Notes: generated by a model not told the origin, from the sequence alone. DNA of 64,000 bases from Mesorhizobium sp. 113-3-3 (GCF_016756495.1 NZ_AP023245.1:186001-250000); one strand, 5' to 3'; positions 46,733 through 54,640 are shown, counted from the first letter of the stretch. Numbers and translations: made by a program.

Positions 46733-46765
46733 GCCCGGCTCTCGCAAGGGTGCCGGGCGTTTTTT
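46733..46765 (+). terminator. Rho-independent terminator after the ParB-like gene
   Basis: GCCCGGC and GCCGGGC pair across a 12-base loop and are followed by GTTTTTT. It lies 23 bases after the ParB-like stop codon and separates that transcript from the next gene. Confidence 0.8.
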
Positions 46766-46820
46766 GCGTACTGTGGTGAGAGTGAGTGTCAGGCCGGGAC
46801 GGTTGAGCCCGTTCGGTCAG

Positions 46821-46857
46821 AGAGAGCGCCGATGGGCTTTTCCCGGTCTCGCTCTCT
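46821..46857 (+). promoter_or_regulatory. Hairpin abutting the Shine-Dalgarno of the helicase-like gene
   Basis: AGAGAGCG (46821-46828) pairs with CGCTCTCT (46850-46857), with GGG/CCC able to pair inside the loop. GGAGG (46858-46862) begins at the very next base and the ATG is at 46870. The sequence differs from the two upstream leaders, but the position is the same. Confidence 0.5.
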
Positions 46858-46869
46858 GGAGGATCTCCG

Positions 46870-48753
46870 ATGAACTTCTTGTCTCCGACAATAACCGGGA
46901 ACCCGATCGCTTCCGCCGCTGCCCCTGTCGATCCAGCCGCACCAGTCTACGCGGCAGCCCTGCGTGTGCTTCCCAACCTGCTTGAGGATGCGCAGCGCGA
47001 CTGGGCCGCACTCGGTATGGAGCGTCTGCTCGTCACGCCGCTCTCGCGCTTCGCGCAAGGGCGCACCATCACGCTTCCCGAAGGCATCCTGTTTACAACC
47101 TATGCCACGCTACGCTCCGACGACCGTGGCGAGAAGGTTTCGCGCGTCAGGCAGATCGTCCAATGGTTGGGCTCGGATTTCGACGGAGTGCTCATAGTCG
47201 ACGAGGCGCACGCCATGCAGAATGCCGGCGGCGGCAAGGGAGAGGGTGGTGATGTCGCGCCCTCACAGCAAGGCCGCGCCGGCTTGGGCCTGCAGCATGC
47301 TTTGCCTGGCGCCCGTGTCGTCCATGTCTCCGCCACCGGCGCGACCACCGTCGCCAATCTAGCCTACGCCCAAAGGCTTGGCCTCTGGGGTGGCGATGAC
47401 TTTCCGTTCTCGACCCGAGCGGAGTTCGTCGAGGCGATCGAGGCGGGTGGCGTGGCGGCAATGGAGGTGCTCGCCCGGGACCTTCGTGCGCTTGGCCCTT
47501 ATACGGCACGCTCGCTCTCCTTCGACGGGGTCGAGTACGAACTGGTCGAGCATGAACTGACGCCTGAACAGCGGCGCATCTACGGCGCCTTTGCTGTCAT
47601 TCACAACCATCTCGACGCGGCCATGCAGGCCGCCAACATCACCGGCGACAGCGGCACGTTGAACCGCCAGGCCAAGTCCGCCGCGCGCTCGGCCTTCCAA
47701 AGCGCCAAGCAGCGCTTCTTCGGTCACCTGCTGACATCGATGAAGACGCCGACGCTGACCCGCTCGATCGAGCAGGATCTCCAGTCGGGGCATTCGACCG
47801 TCATTCAGATCGTCTCCACCGGCGAGGCGCTGATGGAACGCAGGCCGACGCAGGAATGGAACGATGTCCGCGTCGACATCACGCCGCGCGAATATGTGCT
47901 CGATTACCTGGAGCATTCCTTCCCGGTTCAACTCTACGAACCCTTCACGGATTCGGAAGGGAACCTGTCGTCGAGGCCGGTGTTTCGCGACGGCCAGCCC
48001 GTTGAAAGCCGCGAGGCGGTAGCGCGCCGCACGGCCCTGATCGAGAAGCTGGCGAGCTTGCCACCGGTCCCTGGCGCACTCGACCAGATCGTCCAGCGCT
48101 TCGGCACGGACATGGTCGCGGAGGTGACGGGCCGGTCCCGACGCATCGTCAGGAAGGGCGAACGCCTGATGGTCGAGGGCCGCGCCACCTCGGCCAATCT
48201 CGCTGAGACGCAGGCCTTCATGGATGACGTCAAGCGCATCCTGGTGTTCAGCGATGCCGGCGGGACGGGCCGCAGCTACCATGCGGAACTTTCGGCGCCG
48301 AACACGCACCTGCGCGTCGCGGGGCTGCTGCTGCCGATCTGGAAGCGACTTCCAAACGAGTCGAGCCGGGTCTACCGACTCCAGACCGACGATGGGGAGC
48401 GCATCATCGGACGCAGGGTTTCGGCCGCACGGGCCGCCGGCGCGCTCGCAACCGGCGTCAGCACGCTGACGGCACAAGATGCCTTCAACGGCCTTGCGGG
48501 CGGACGAACGATGCTCGACCTCCCCGAAGGGCTTCATCTGCGCCGCGTCCGCGTCATGGGCGCCAATCGCATCGAGCTGTCGGGCTTCACCGACACCATG
48601 CGCGTGCGGCTGACGGCCTACGGGCTTTTCCACGAGATCATATCCTGGAAGCTGCGCATGTTCGTCCCCACGGACGCAAGCGGGCCTGCGGTGCTCGCCA
48701 AGATCATCGAGCGTCATCCGATACAGCGCATCAGCGAGAGGGAGGCTAGCTGA
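46870..48753 (+). CDS. Strawberry-notch-type helicase relative with two internal deletions
   Basis: 627 codons, against roughly 1400-1500 residues for members I know of this plasmid-borne methylase/helicase family. The first 35 residues (MNFLSPTITGNPIASAAAPV) match the usual N-terminus. The frame then jumps near 46976-46985 straight into helicase text (EDAQRDWAALGMERL), so the methyltransferase-like part and the Walker A region are missing. Walker B (GVLIVDEAHAMQNAGGGKGE) and motif III (VHVSATGATT) are present. A second jump near 48313-48320 joins SDAGGTGRSYHAELSAPNTH with GLLLPIWKRLPNESSRVYRL, removing most of the second RecA-like domain. Both joins keep the frame. ATPase activity is unlikely. 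It overlaps the primase-like gene by one base. Confidence 0.8.
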   Translation: MNFLSPTITGNPIASAAAPVDPAAPVYAAALRVLPNLLEDAQRDWAALGMERLLVTPLSRFAQGRTITLPEGILFTTYATLRSDDRGEKVSRVRQIVQWLGSDFDGVLIVDEAHAMQNAGGGKGEGGDVAPSQQGRAGLGLQHALPGARVVHVSATGATTVANLAYAQRLGLWGGDDFPFSTRAEFVEAIEAGGVAAMEVLARDLRALGPYTARSLSFDGVEYELVEHELTPEQRRIYGAFAVIHNHLDAAMQAANITGDSGTLNRQAKSAARSAFQSAKQRFFGHLLTSMKTPTLTRSIEQDLQSGHSTVIQIVSTGEALMERRPTQEWNDVRVDITPREYVLDYLEHSFPVQLYEPFTDSEGNLSSRPVFRDGQPVESREAVARRTALIEKLASLPPVPGALDQIVQRFGTDMVAEVTGRSRRIVRKGERLMVEGRATSANLAETQAFMDDVKRILVFSDAGGTGRSYHAELSAPNTHLRVAGLLLPIWKRLPNESSRVYRLQTDDGERIIGRRVSAARAAGALATGVSTLTAQDAFNGLAGGRTMLDLPEGLHLRRVRVMGANRIELSGFTDTMRVRLTAYGLFHEIISWKLRMFVPTDASGPAVLAKIIERHPIQRISEREAS

Positions 48754-49811
48754 TGCCACCTCGCGATGCATCCGAACTGGCAAGCCGTCTCGCCCAGCGG
48801 GCGGAGGCGGTTTGCCGCCGCTACCTTTCCAATGGTCGCCGCCAGGGCCGCTACTGGCTGGTTGGCGACGCCCGCAATGCACCGGGGCGCTCGATGTTTG
48901 TCCGGCTCAAGGGATCGGATTCCGGCAAGGGCGCCGCCGGGAAATGGACCGACGCCGCCACCGGCGAGCATGGCGACCTTCTGGACGTCATTGGGGAATC
49001 GCTTGGCCTTGTCGATTTCAAGGACGTCTGCGACGAGGCGCGCACCTTTCTGTCGATGCCCCTGACGACGAACGAACCAAAGGATCGGCGGGAGCAAGCC
49101 GTTCCCGCTGCGGTCGGCTCTACCGATGCGGCGCGGCGGCTCGTCTCCTTGTCGCAGCCGATACCAGGTACGCTTGTGGAGACGTATCTGCGTGGACGCG
49201 CGATTACAGCTTTGCATGAAACCGGGAGCCTTCGGTTCCATCCGCGCTGCTATTACCGTCCGGAGAGCGGCCCGACCGATACATGGCCGGCAATGATCGC
49301 GACGGTCACCGACCTCGAAGGCAAGCTCACTGGCGCCCACCGCACCTGGCTCGATCCGGGCGGGTTCAGCGAGGCTCATCTCGGCCGCGCTCCGATCGAC
49401 ACGCCAAGACGAGCCATGGGCGGACTGCTCGGTCACGCTGTCCGCTTCGGCTGCTGCCGTGATGTCATGGCCGCCGGAGAAGGCATCGAAACCATGCTGT
49501 CGCTGCGGACCGTCCTGCCCGCCATGCCGGCACTCGCCGCGCTATCGGCGGCGCATCTGTCCGCAATCCTGTTCCCAGACACATTGCGGCGGCTCTACAT
49601 CGCCCGCGACAATGATCCGGCAGGCGACGCAGCAGTGGCAACCCTGATTGAACGCACCAGCGCGGCCGGTATCGACGCGATGGTTCTGACGCCGAAACTT
49701 GGCGACTTCAACGAGGATCTGCGTCTGCTCGGCGCCGATGCGCTGAGGGGGATCCTGCGCGTTCAGATCGCGCCACAGGATGTCGAACGCTTCATGACGC
49801 TGGCGGCCTGA
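48753..49811 (+). CDS. Toprim-domain primase-like protein
   Basis: A 352-residue protein of the Toprim primase/helicase type found on plasmids and ICEs. The N-terminal part (EAVCRRYLSNGRRQGRYWLV, GAAGKWTDAATGEHGDLLDV) corresponds to a DnaG-like zinc-domain position but has no CHC2 cysteines. The Toprim fold near residues 225-320 has the catalytic Glu in MAAGEGIETMLSLR and the DxD in YIARDNDPAGDAA. It may prime lagging-strand synthesis during element transfer or replication. The start overlaps the upstream stop (TGATG), so they are translationally coupled. Confidence 0.85.
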   Translation: MPPRDASELASRLAQRAEAVCRRYLSNGRRQGRYWLVGDARNAPGRSMFVRLKGSDSGKGAAGKWTDAATGEHGDLLDVIGESLGLVDFKDVCDEARTFLSMPLTTNEPKDRREQAVPAAVGSTDAARRLVSLSQPIPGTLVETYLRGRAITALHETGSLRFHPRCYYRPESGPTDTWPAMIATVTDLEGKLTGAHRTWLDPGGFSEAHLGRAPIDTPRRAMGGLLGHAVRFGCCRDVMAAGEGIETMLSLRTVLPAMPALAALSAAHLSAILFPDTLRRLYIARDNDPAGDAAVATLIERTSAAGIDAMVLTPKLGDFNEDLRLLGADALRGILRVQIAPQDVERFMTLAA

Positions 49812-49937
49812 CCGGAAAGGGGAGAAGGGGCCGTGCCAGCGATGCGTGGCTCGCGTGCGCGGGTGGATCTTCGCTCGGCGAGGGCCGGCCCACGGCCTTC
49901 AAGAGGGCGATCGGGCGCCGGCCGGTCCGGACAGGCA

Positions 49938-50048
49938 ATGGCTGCGCCCGGCTATTTTCCGGCGGCCCTTGCCCCCCACGCGGCGGGGCGCGCGGGGCCC
50001 CGTCTTCGGGCCTTTCCATCGCGAGGCAAAATAGCCGGGCTTCGCCAT
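49938..50048 (+). ncRNA. Large structured non-coding element between primase-like and DUF2493 genes
   Basis: A long helix encloses 69 bases: ATGGC (49938-49942) pairs with GCCAT (50044-50048), then a symmetric 3x3 internal loop, then a perfect 13-bp stem GCCCGGCTATTTT (49946-49958) / AAAATAGCCGGGC (50028-50040). The enclosed GC-rich part can form further stems (GGCCC/GGGCC, CCCC/GGGG). The whole gap 49812-50164 has no credible protein; the chance frames are Arg/Pro/Ala-rich. I recall spurious predicted proteins with the same text in other genomes, which would suggest DNA-level conservation. Strand and transcription are inferred from the flanking genes. Confidence 0.5.
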
Positions 50049-50164
50049 CCTCCACTTCCGTTCCGGCCCTGCGCTGACGCTGCGGGTGCAAGTCCAGATC
50101 GTCCATCGCCTTCGTCGCCATGAAGGCCGCGATGGGCGCGGCCGATCCACGAAGGCAAGCCGCC

Positions 50165-51094
50165 ATGAGCACCGAGCACGATACCGACTTCGAGCCACAG
50201 CACGCATCATCACCCATCGACCACGTCCTTCAGGAGCTTCAGCTCTACGGCTACCGTCCCTTCGACGACGAACCCGACCCTCGCCCACTTCCCGAAGGTC
50301 GGGTCGTGGCAGCCAGCATCGCCGACATGTTCGACGCTCTCGTGATGGCGATGGCCGACACACGCCTTGAGCCCGACCTCGACGAGCTGCTTTGGGGTAC
50401 AGTCAATCTGTTCCATCGCGCGACCAAGCGGATCGAACGCGAGCTCGATGAGAACGAGCTTGGCCAGCAACGGCTGCAGCGCGAACAGGATGGGTCCGAG
50501 GTCAAGTCCGTCGAACTCGAACAACTGATCGCCCAAGGTCAGACGCTGCTTGAACGCCGAAACGCTTTCGAATTGATGCGCGATCAGGCCGCCGAGCATT
50601 ACGATCGTCAGACCCACTCGATCTGGCGCCCGCGTTCGGGCTCTGTCGTCAACCATCGCAATCTGACCGCGGCAATGATCGACAGCCGGGACTTCGTTGC
50701 CGCGAGGAAGCATGCAGACGCTCAGGTGCTCTTGCCTCCCGGACCGAAAGTCGCCTTCACGGGCGGGCTCGATTTCAACGATCATCGGCTGATCTGGGCC
50801 AAGCTCGACCAGGTCCATGGCAAGCATCCGGAAATGGTCCTGCTGCACGGCGGATCGCCAAAAGGTGCCGAGCTGATCGCGGCCAAATGGGCTCACAGTC
50901 GCAAGGTGCCACAGATTGCCTTCAAGCCAGACTGGACCAGGCATGCCAAGGCCGCGCCCTTCAAGCGCAACGACGCCATGCTGGACACCTTGCCGATTGG
51001 CGTCATTCATTTTCCCGGCTCCGGCATTCAGGACAACCTCGCCGACAAGGCCCGCAGGCTCGGCATCCCGGTGATGAAGTTCGGCGCCGCGTGA
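50165..51094 (+). CDS. DUF2493 (SLOG-like) protein
   Basis: A 309-residue protein. The N-terminal 190 residues are helical and acidic (VVAASIADMFDALVMAMADT, ERELDENELGQQRLQREQDG). The C-terminal DUF2493 domain is SLOG/Rossmann-like: KVAFTGGLDFNDHRLIWAKL, MVLLHGGSPKGAELIAAKWA, FKPDWTRHAKAAPFKRNDAM and a final LGIPVMKFGAA. SLOG-fold proteins bind nucleotide-derived ligands; the role in mobile elements is unknown. ATG 50165 is preferred to ATG 50120 because the upstream codons read from the non-coding element. Confidence 0.85.
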   Translation: MSTEHDTDFEPQHASSPIDHVLQELQLYGYRPFDDEPDPRPLPEGRVVAASIADMFDALVMAMADTRLEPDLDELLWGTVNLFHRATKRIERELDENELGQQRLQREQDGSEVKSVELEQLIAQGQTLLERRNAFELMRDQAAEHYDRQTHSIWRPRSGSVVNHRNLTAAMIDSRDFVAARKHADAQVLLPPGPKVAFTGGLDFNDHRLIWAKLDQVHGKHPEMVLLHGGSPKGAELIAAKWAHSRKVPQIAFKPDWTRHAKAAPFKRNDAMLDTLPIGVIHFPGSGIQDNLADKARRLGIPVMKFGAA

Positions 51095-51410
51095 CGGCGG
51101 CACAATCCCAATCGTCTCAAGTCATTCGCTCTGCTTTCAGTCGCTCTCGGCGCGTTGATCGGACGGCTGCTCCTGACGATCTGGCGTCGACGAACGCGGG
51201 GCGGCGGATCACAAGGTTCACATCTCATCTCGTCCTGGAATGGAGGACAGGGAACCGATCGCCGCGTTTGTCGGCGCAATTCCTTGGTCCGGTCCGAGGG
51301 CCTGACGTCATCAACCCGTAAAGGGTCGGACTACGCGAAGCGTGCCGCCGTTTCGGCGTTGCCTTCACGGTGATTGCGGCCCTCGGCCGGACACATCGGG
51401 CGCCTGTCAC

Positions 51411-51428
51411 GCGGGGATCGCTCCCCGC
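51411..51428 (+). promoter_or_regulatory. Hairpin in the leader of the small gene at 51451
   Basis: GCGGGGA-TCGC-TCCCCGC is a perfect 7-bp stem with a 4-base loop, 9 bases before the Shine-Dalgarno AGGAG (51438-51442). No T-run, so it is not a terminator. Position and type recall the other hairpins in this gene block. The rest of the gap 51095-51410 holds no gene I can support. Confidence 0.45.
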
Positions 51429-51450
51429 TTCCAGAACAGGAGCCGGAAAA

Positions 51451-51618
51451 ATGTCCCTCGTAGAAGCCAACGCCTTCGCCTTCAGCCTCGCCACCAGCCT
51501 GATGGTCAGCATCGTCATCTTCCGCGCCGGCGACGGAACACTCACGGTCGTGCGGGCCGACGAATATGAAGGAGAGGTCTCCCAGATCGTCCGCGAGATC
51601 GATCCGCACGAGCGATGA
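51451..51618 (+). CDS. Small hypothetical protein at the end of the mobile-element block
   Basis: A 55-residue protein (MSLVEANAFAFSLATSLMVS, IVIFRAGDGTLTVVRADEYE, GEVSQIVREIDPHER). AGGAG is 8 bases before the ATG. The alternating pattern suggests a small alpha/beta protein. I recognise it only as a type often found after DUF2493 genes; no function. It converges with dinB. Confidence 0.65.
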   Translation: MSLVEANAFAFSLATSLMVSIVIFRAGDGTLTVVRADEYEGEVSQIVREIDPHER

Positions 51619-51669
51619 TCCGGACAAGTTGCGGCCGGTGATTCTCTGCGTCCGGCCTGAGAGGCAGCG

Positions 51670-52755
51670 CTACACCTCGAACCGAAGTTGTCGTTGATCC
51701 GACGGCGACACATCGCCTAGCGACGACAGGGTTATGCCCAACAGGCGGATGCCTTTCCGCACGGGGAATACCGACCTCAGGAGATCGGCCGCGAGCTCCT
51801 CGAAATCACGAAGCTCGATCGGCATCGCCACCGTGCGGCTGCGCGTGATCTGCTGGAAGTCGGCGAATTTGACCTTCAGCGTGACGGTTCGGCCGCGGAT
51901 GCCTTTGCCTTCGCAGTATCCCCAGACTTTGGCGATCAACGGCTTAAGTTCGGCGAGCGATGCATCGAGCTCGACGATATCGGCTGCGAAAGTGTCCTCC
52001 GCGCCGATTGATTTGCGCGGCCGATCCGGTTCGACGGCGCGCTCGTCGATGGCGCGCGCGATCTGATAGTACCAGAGCCCGGACTTTCCGAAATGTTGTT
52101 GCAGGAAGACAAGCGACCTTTCCCTGAGATCGGCGCCGGTCTCGATACCGAGCGCTTCCATCTTCGCGGCTGTCGCGGGGCCGACACCGTGAAATTTCTT
52201 GACTGGCAGAGCCTCCACGAAGGCTGGCCCATGGCGTGGCGTGATGACGAACTGGCCATTAGGCTTGTTCTGGTCGGAGGCCATCTTGGCGAGGAATTTA
52301 TTGTAGGAGATGCCGGCGGAAGCAGTCAGCCCGGTTACCTCCAGGATCTTTGCCCGGATCAGCTCTGCGATCGTTGAGGCCGCAGGAATATTGAACCGGT
52401 TCTCCGTGACGTCGAGGTAGGCTTCGTCGAGCGAAAGCGGCTCGATGAGATCGGTGTGCTCGGCGAACACGTCGCGGATCTGGGCCGAAACCGCCCGGTA
52501 TACCTCGAAGCGGGGCGGTACAAAGATCAGTTCGGGGCATTTGCGCTTTGCCGTGACCGAAGGCATGGCGGAGCGAACGCCGAACGCGCGGGCCTCATAG
52601 CTTGCGGCCGCGACCACGCCGCGGGCCGCGGCCCCACCGACGGCAAGCGGCTTGCCGCGCAGTTCCGGATTGTCGCGCTGTTCGACCGAAGCGTAAAACG
52701 CATCCATGTCGACATGGATGATCTTGCGCGGGCCAGCGCCGCGTTCAGGGGCCAT
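51670..52755 (-). CDS. dinB: DNA polymerase IV (Y-family, translesion)
   Basis: A 361-residue error-prone polymerase for damaged templates. Complete palm/finger motifs: KIIHVDMDAFYASVEQRDNP, VVAAASYEARAFGVRSAMP, PLSLDEAYLDVT (catalytic SLDEAYLD), SAGISYNKFLAKMASDQNKP, the HhH region FHGVGPATAAKMEALGIETG, and the little-finger domain to RLLGITLSSLG. The beta-clamp-binding tail is short. It lies 58 bases downstream of an SRAP-like gene on the same strand, so it probably belongs to a LexA-controlled unit starting at 53326. Confidence 0.94.
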   Translation of the reverse strand: MAPERGAGPRKIIHVDMDAFYASVEQRDNPELRGKPLAVGGAAARGVVAAASYEARAFGVRSAMPSVTAKRKCPELIFVPPRFEVYRAVSAQIRDVFAEHTDLIEPLSLDEAYLDVTENRFNIPAASTIAELIRAKILEVTGLTASAGISYNKFLAKMASDQNKPNGQFVITPRHGPAFVEALPVKKFHGVGPATAAKMEALGIETGADLRERSLVFLQQHFGKSGLWYYQIARAIDERAVEPDRPRKSIGAEDTFAADIVELDASLAELKPLIAKVWGYCEGKGIRGRTVTLKVKFADFQQITRSRTVAMPIELRDFEELAADLLRSVFPVRKGIRLLGITLSSLGDVSPSDQRQLRFEV

Positions 52756-52813
52756 TTGCCTGCAATGTCATTTCGCCAGGGTGTAAGGTTCGTGCTTCCG
52801 GATCCTACAATCT

Positions 52814-53326
52814 TCAGATCGCAAATTCAGCCTGTCTGCGACCCTGGCGCAGACGCGAAATCGCAAAGCTTGCACCTGGAAGGGGACGAAGGACCTCGTG
52901 TTCGGGCTGCGTCATGTCGAGCCAAGCCGCGCGTTCGTCCCGGCGCAGCACTACCATCTGGCGCTCATGGTAGGGCGCAATATCGTCGTTGGCCTGGATC
53001 GTCAGGATTGCGTAGGCTTCCGGCCAATCGCGGGTCGCTGGCCGCCAGATGCCGGCGAAATAGAACCAATCACCGTTTGCGAGGCGAAAGCTGTAGTTCT
53101 TTCCCTGGCTGCGATGCCGGAATTCGGACGCCGGCACCAGGCAGCGATGGCTCGGGAACGATCGGTCCTCTGCGCGTACGACCGTGAAAGGTCGCCCGCC
53201 GGGTTCCCTGGGTTGGAGACCCCATGGCAATTCAAGCATCTCAACATCGCCGCCATAGCGTCTTATGATGATGCGGCGTTCGTAGAGCGGTGCGTCGGAA
53301 TCGAAAACTCTTGCACTCATAGCCAA
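52814..53326 (-). CDS. SRAP-family protein lacking the catalytic Cys2
   Basis: A 170-residue member of the SRAP/DUF159 (HMCES/YedK) family by its body: PWGLQPREPGGRPFTVVRAE, RSFPSHRCLVPASEFRHR (catalytic Glu position), YFAGIWRPATRDWPEAYAIL and IAPYHERQMVVLRRDERAAW (conserved His). True SRAP proteins begin MCGR or MCxx and use Cys2 to cross-link abasic sites. This one begins MAMSARVFDSDAPLYERRII, with no Cys2, and its YNARxE position reads VVRAED without the Asn. It may have lost lyase/cross-linking activity or use another chemistry. It is the first gene of the unit with dinB, directly next to a LexA-type box. Confidence 0.85.
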   Translation of the reverse strand: MAMSARVFDSDAPLYERRIIIRRYGGDVEMLELPWGLQPREPGGRPFTVVRAEDRSFPSHRCLVPASEFRHRSQGKNYSFRLANGDWFYFAGIWRPATRDWPEAYAILTIQANDDIAPYHERQMVVLRRDERAAWLDMTQPEHEVLRPLPGASFAISRLRQGRRQAEFAI

Positions 53327-53328
53327 AA

Positions 53329-53343
53329 GAACATAACAGGAAC
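53329..53343. promoter_or_regulatory. LexA box (alphaproteobacterial type)
   Basis: GAAC at 53329-53332, seven bases, GAAC at 53340-53343: the GAAC-N7-GAAC (GTTC-N7-GTTC on the other strand) direct repeat known as the LexA target in alphaproteobacteria. It sits in the 52-base gap between two divergent SRAP-type genes, beside dinB, exactly where an SOS operator is expected. Confidence 0.75.
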
Positions 53344-53378
53344 CCTATTGCCGCGCAACGCCGAGAAACGGGTGAAAC

Positions 53379-53968
53379 ATGTGCAATGACTATCGGCTGA
53401 TGGTGGACGTCGCCTCGATCGTCGGGGACTTCGCCGATCTCAAGATCAAGATATGCTTCAGCGAAGGCGCGCCGAACATTGAGGCGCGCGAGGATATCAA
53501 GATAACGGATCCGGGGCCGATCATCCGCGGGGTCAATGGTGCGAACAGCGAGGCCGACCTGGTTCAGCGCCGGTGGAGTTGGCCCGGACAAAACAAGCGG
53601 CCGGTCTACAACTTCCGCTCGGACGGCCGCGAGTTCGCCTCGAACCGTTGCCTGATCCCTGCCGATGGCTTTTACGAGTTCACCGACCCGGCGCAGAAAG
53701 GCAAAAGCGCAAGGACAAATGGCTCTTCACCAAGCGCGACGAGCCGATCTTCTGCATCGCCGGGATCTGGCGCGAGACCAGTGATGTCGGAGAGGCGTTC
53801 ACCATGCTCACGATGGAACCCGGTCCCGACATTGCCCCGTATCACGACCGGCAGATCGTCATCCTCGAGAGGAAAGACTGGGCTGCCTGGCTCGATCCAT
53901 CGGTCTCCGCCAAATCTCTGATCAAGCCTTTACCGGCAGGGACGCTTTCGGTCGAGCAGGTCGGCTAA
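53379..53968 (+). pseudogene. SRAP-family (HMCES/YedK-type) gene with one frameshift
   Basis: The first half starts MCNDYRLMVDVASIVGDFAD with the catalytic Cys2 and continues RPVYNFRSDGREFASNRCLI (the Asn of YNxRS) and PADGFYEFTDPAQK (catalytic Glu). A one-base shift near 53690-53705, in an A/G-rich run, moves the rest to another frame: RKDKWLFTKRDEPIFCIAGI, MEPGPDIAPYHDRQIVILER (catalytic His) and AAWLDPSVSAKSLIKPLPAG. All catalytic residues would be present if the frame were restored. It could be a fresh mutation, a sequencing error or recoding. It overlaps the convergent CGNR gene by 4 bases. Confidence 0.8.
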
Positions 53969-54624
53969 TTTGCCTTTAGGGCGTGCCCCTTTGCTCGGTG
54001 ATAGTGGCGATGCGCCTTCGCTCGATTTCCACAATCTCCCATCGAGCACCATCGGCGGTTCTGGGCTCTGCTCTCGTCGACAAAAAGCCAGCCGCACCCT
54101 CTATCATCCTGACACTGCCTGACTTTGCCTGAGCGGGTCCCGGTCAGCAGCTCAACAGCCGACAGGGTGATCGGAGTTAGAACGCTCGCCAGGCCCTTTG
54201 TCGCGCGCCAACCGTAGTCGCCTGCGCGCCAAACGAGGCTTGCTCCCGCTCCACCAGCAGCCAGGAAATCATTGAAGGCCTCAAGGTCTTTGGTGCGCGG
54301 CGTCTGGCCACCGATCCGCGCAATCAACAGATTGTAGATCAGTTCGCGCAAAGCGACAGCGCTCTCATAGAAGGAGTGTGCAGCCTCGACGTCGGATTTC
54401 CAGGCCCGCTGCAGCGCCGTTCTTTCGCCGCGGGAAATCAGGTCGTTGGCATGAAACCAGTCCAGCAGAGCTTCCGGGTTGGGTAGCCGCTCTTCAACGT
54501 CCGAACGCAATCTCCAGGCCGCCGTGTTCACGAAACGTATCGCCAGATCCTCGTTCGCCAGGTGGTGCTCCGCGGCGCGCGCGCCATTTGATTTTGGAGA
54601 GGTGGTGGAACCAATCGGGCTCAT
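53965..54624 (-). CDS. ABATE/CGNR zinc-finger transcriptional regulator
   Basis: A 219-residue regulator. The N-terminal ABATE-type domain (NEDLAIRFVNTAAWRLRSDV, LLDWFHANDLISRGERTALQ, LRELIYNLLIARIGGQTP) is a presumed ligand-binding region. The C-terminal CGNR zinc finger has Cys in QCQDDRGCGWLFVDESRAQN and RRWCSMGDCGNRAKAHRHYH. Divergent from the EamA transporter gene with 43 bases between them, so it most likely regulates that gene through the inverted repeat at 54641. Confidence 0.88.
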   Translation of the reverse strand: MSPIGSTTSPKSNGARAAEHHLANEDLAIRFVNTAAWRLRSDVEERLPNPEALLDWFHANDLISRGERTALQRAWKSDVEAAHSFYESAVALRELIYNLLIARIGGQTPRTKDLEAFNDFLAAGGAGASLVWRAGDYGWRATKGLASVLTPITLSAVELLTGTRSGKVRQCQDDRGCGWLFVDESRAQNRRWCSMGDCGNRAKAHRHYHRAKGHALKAN

Positions 54625-54640
54625 GACGCTTAACCTTGTC

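Noticed and set aside
47359..48882. A 507-codon minus-strand open frame
   Set aside because: Shadow of the helicase-like gene on the plus strand; composition is typical of antisense frames.
49833..50123. Plus-strand frames in the primase-DUF2493 gap
   Set aside because: Arg/Pro/Ala-rich with no sensible hydrophobic core, no ribosome-binding site, and they span a long perfect inverted repeat. Better explained as non-coding structured sequence.
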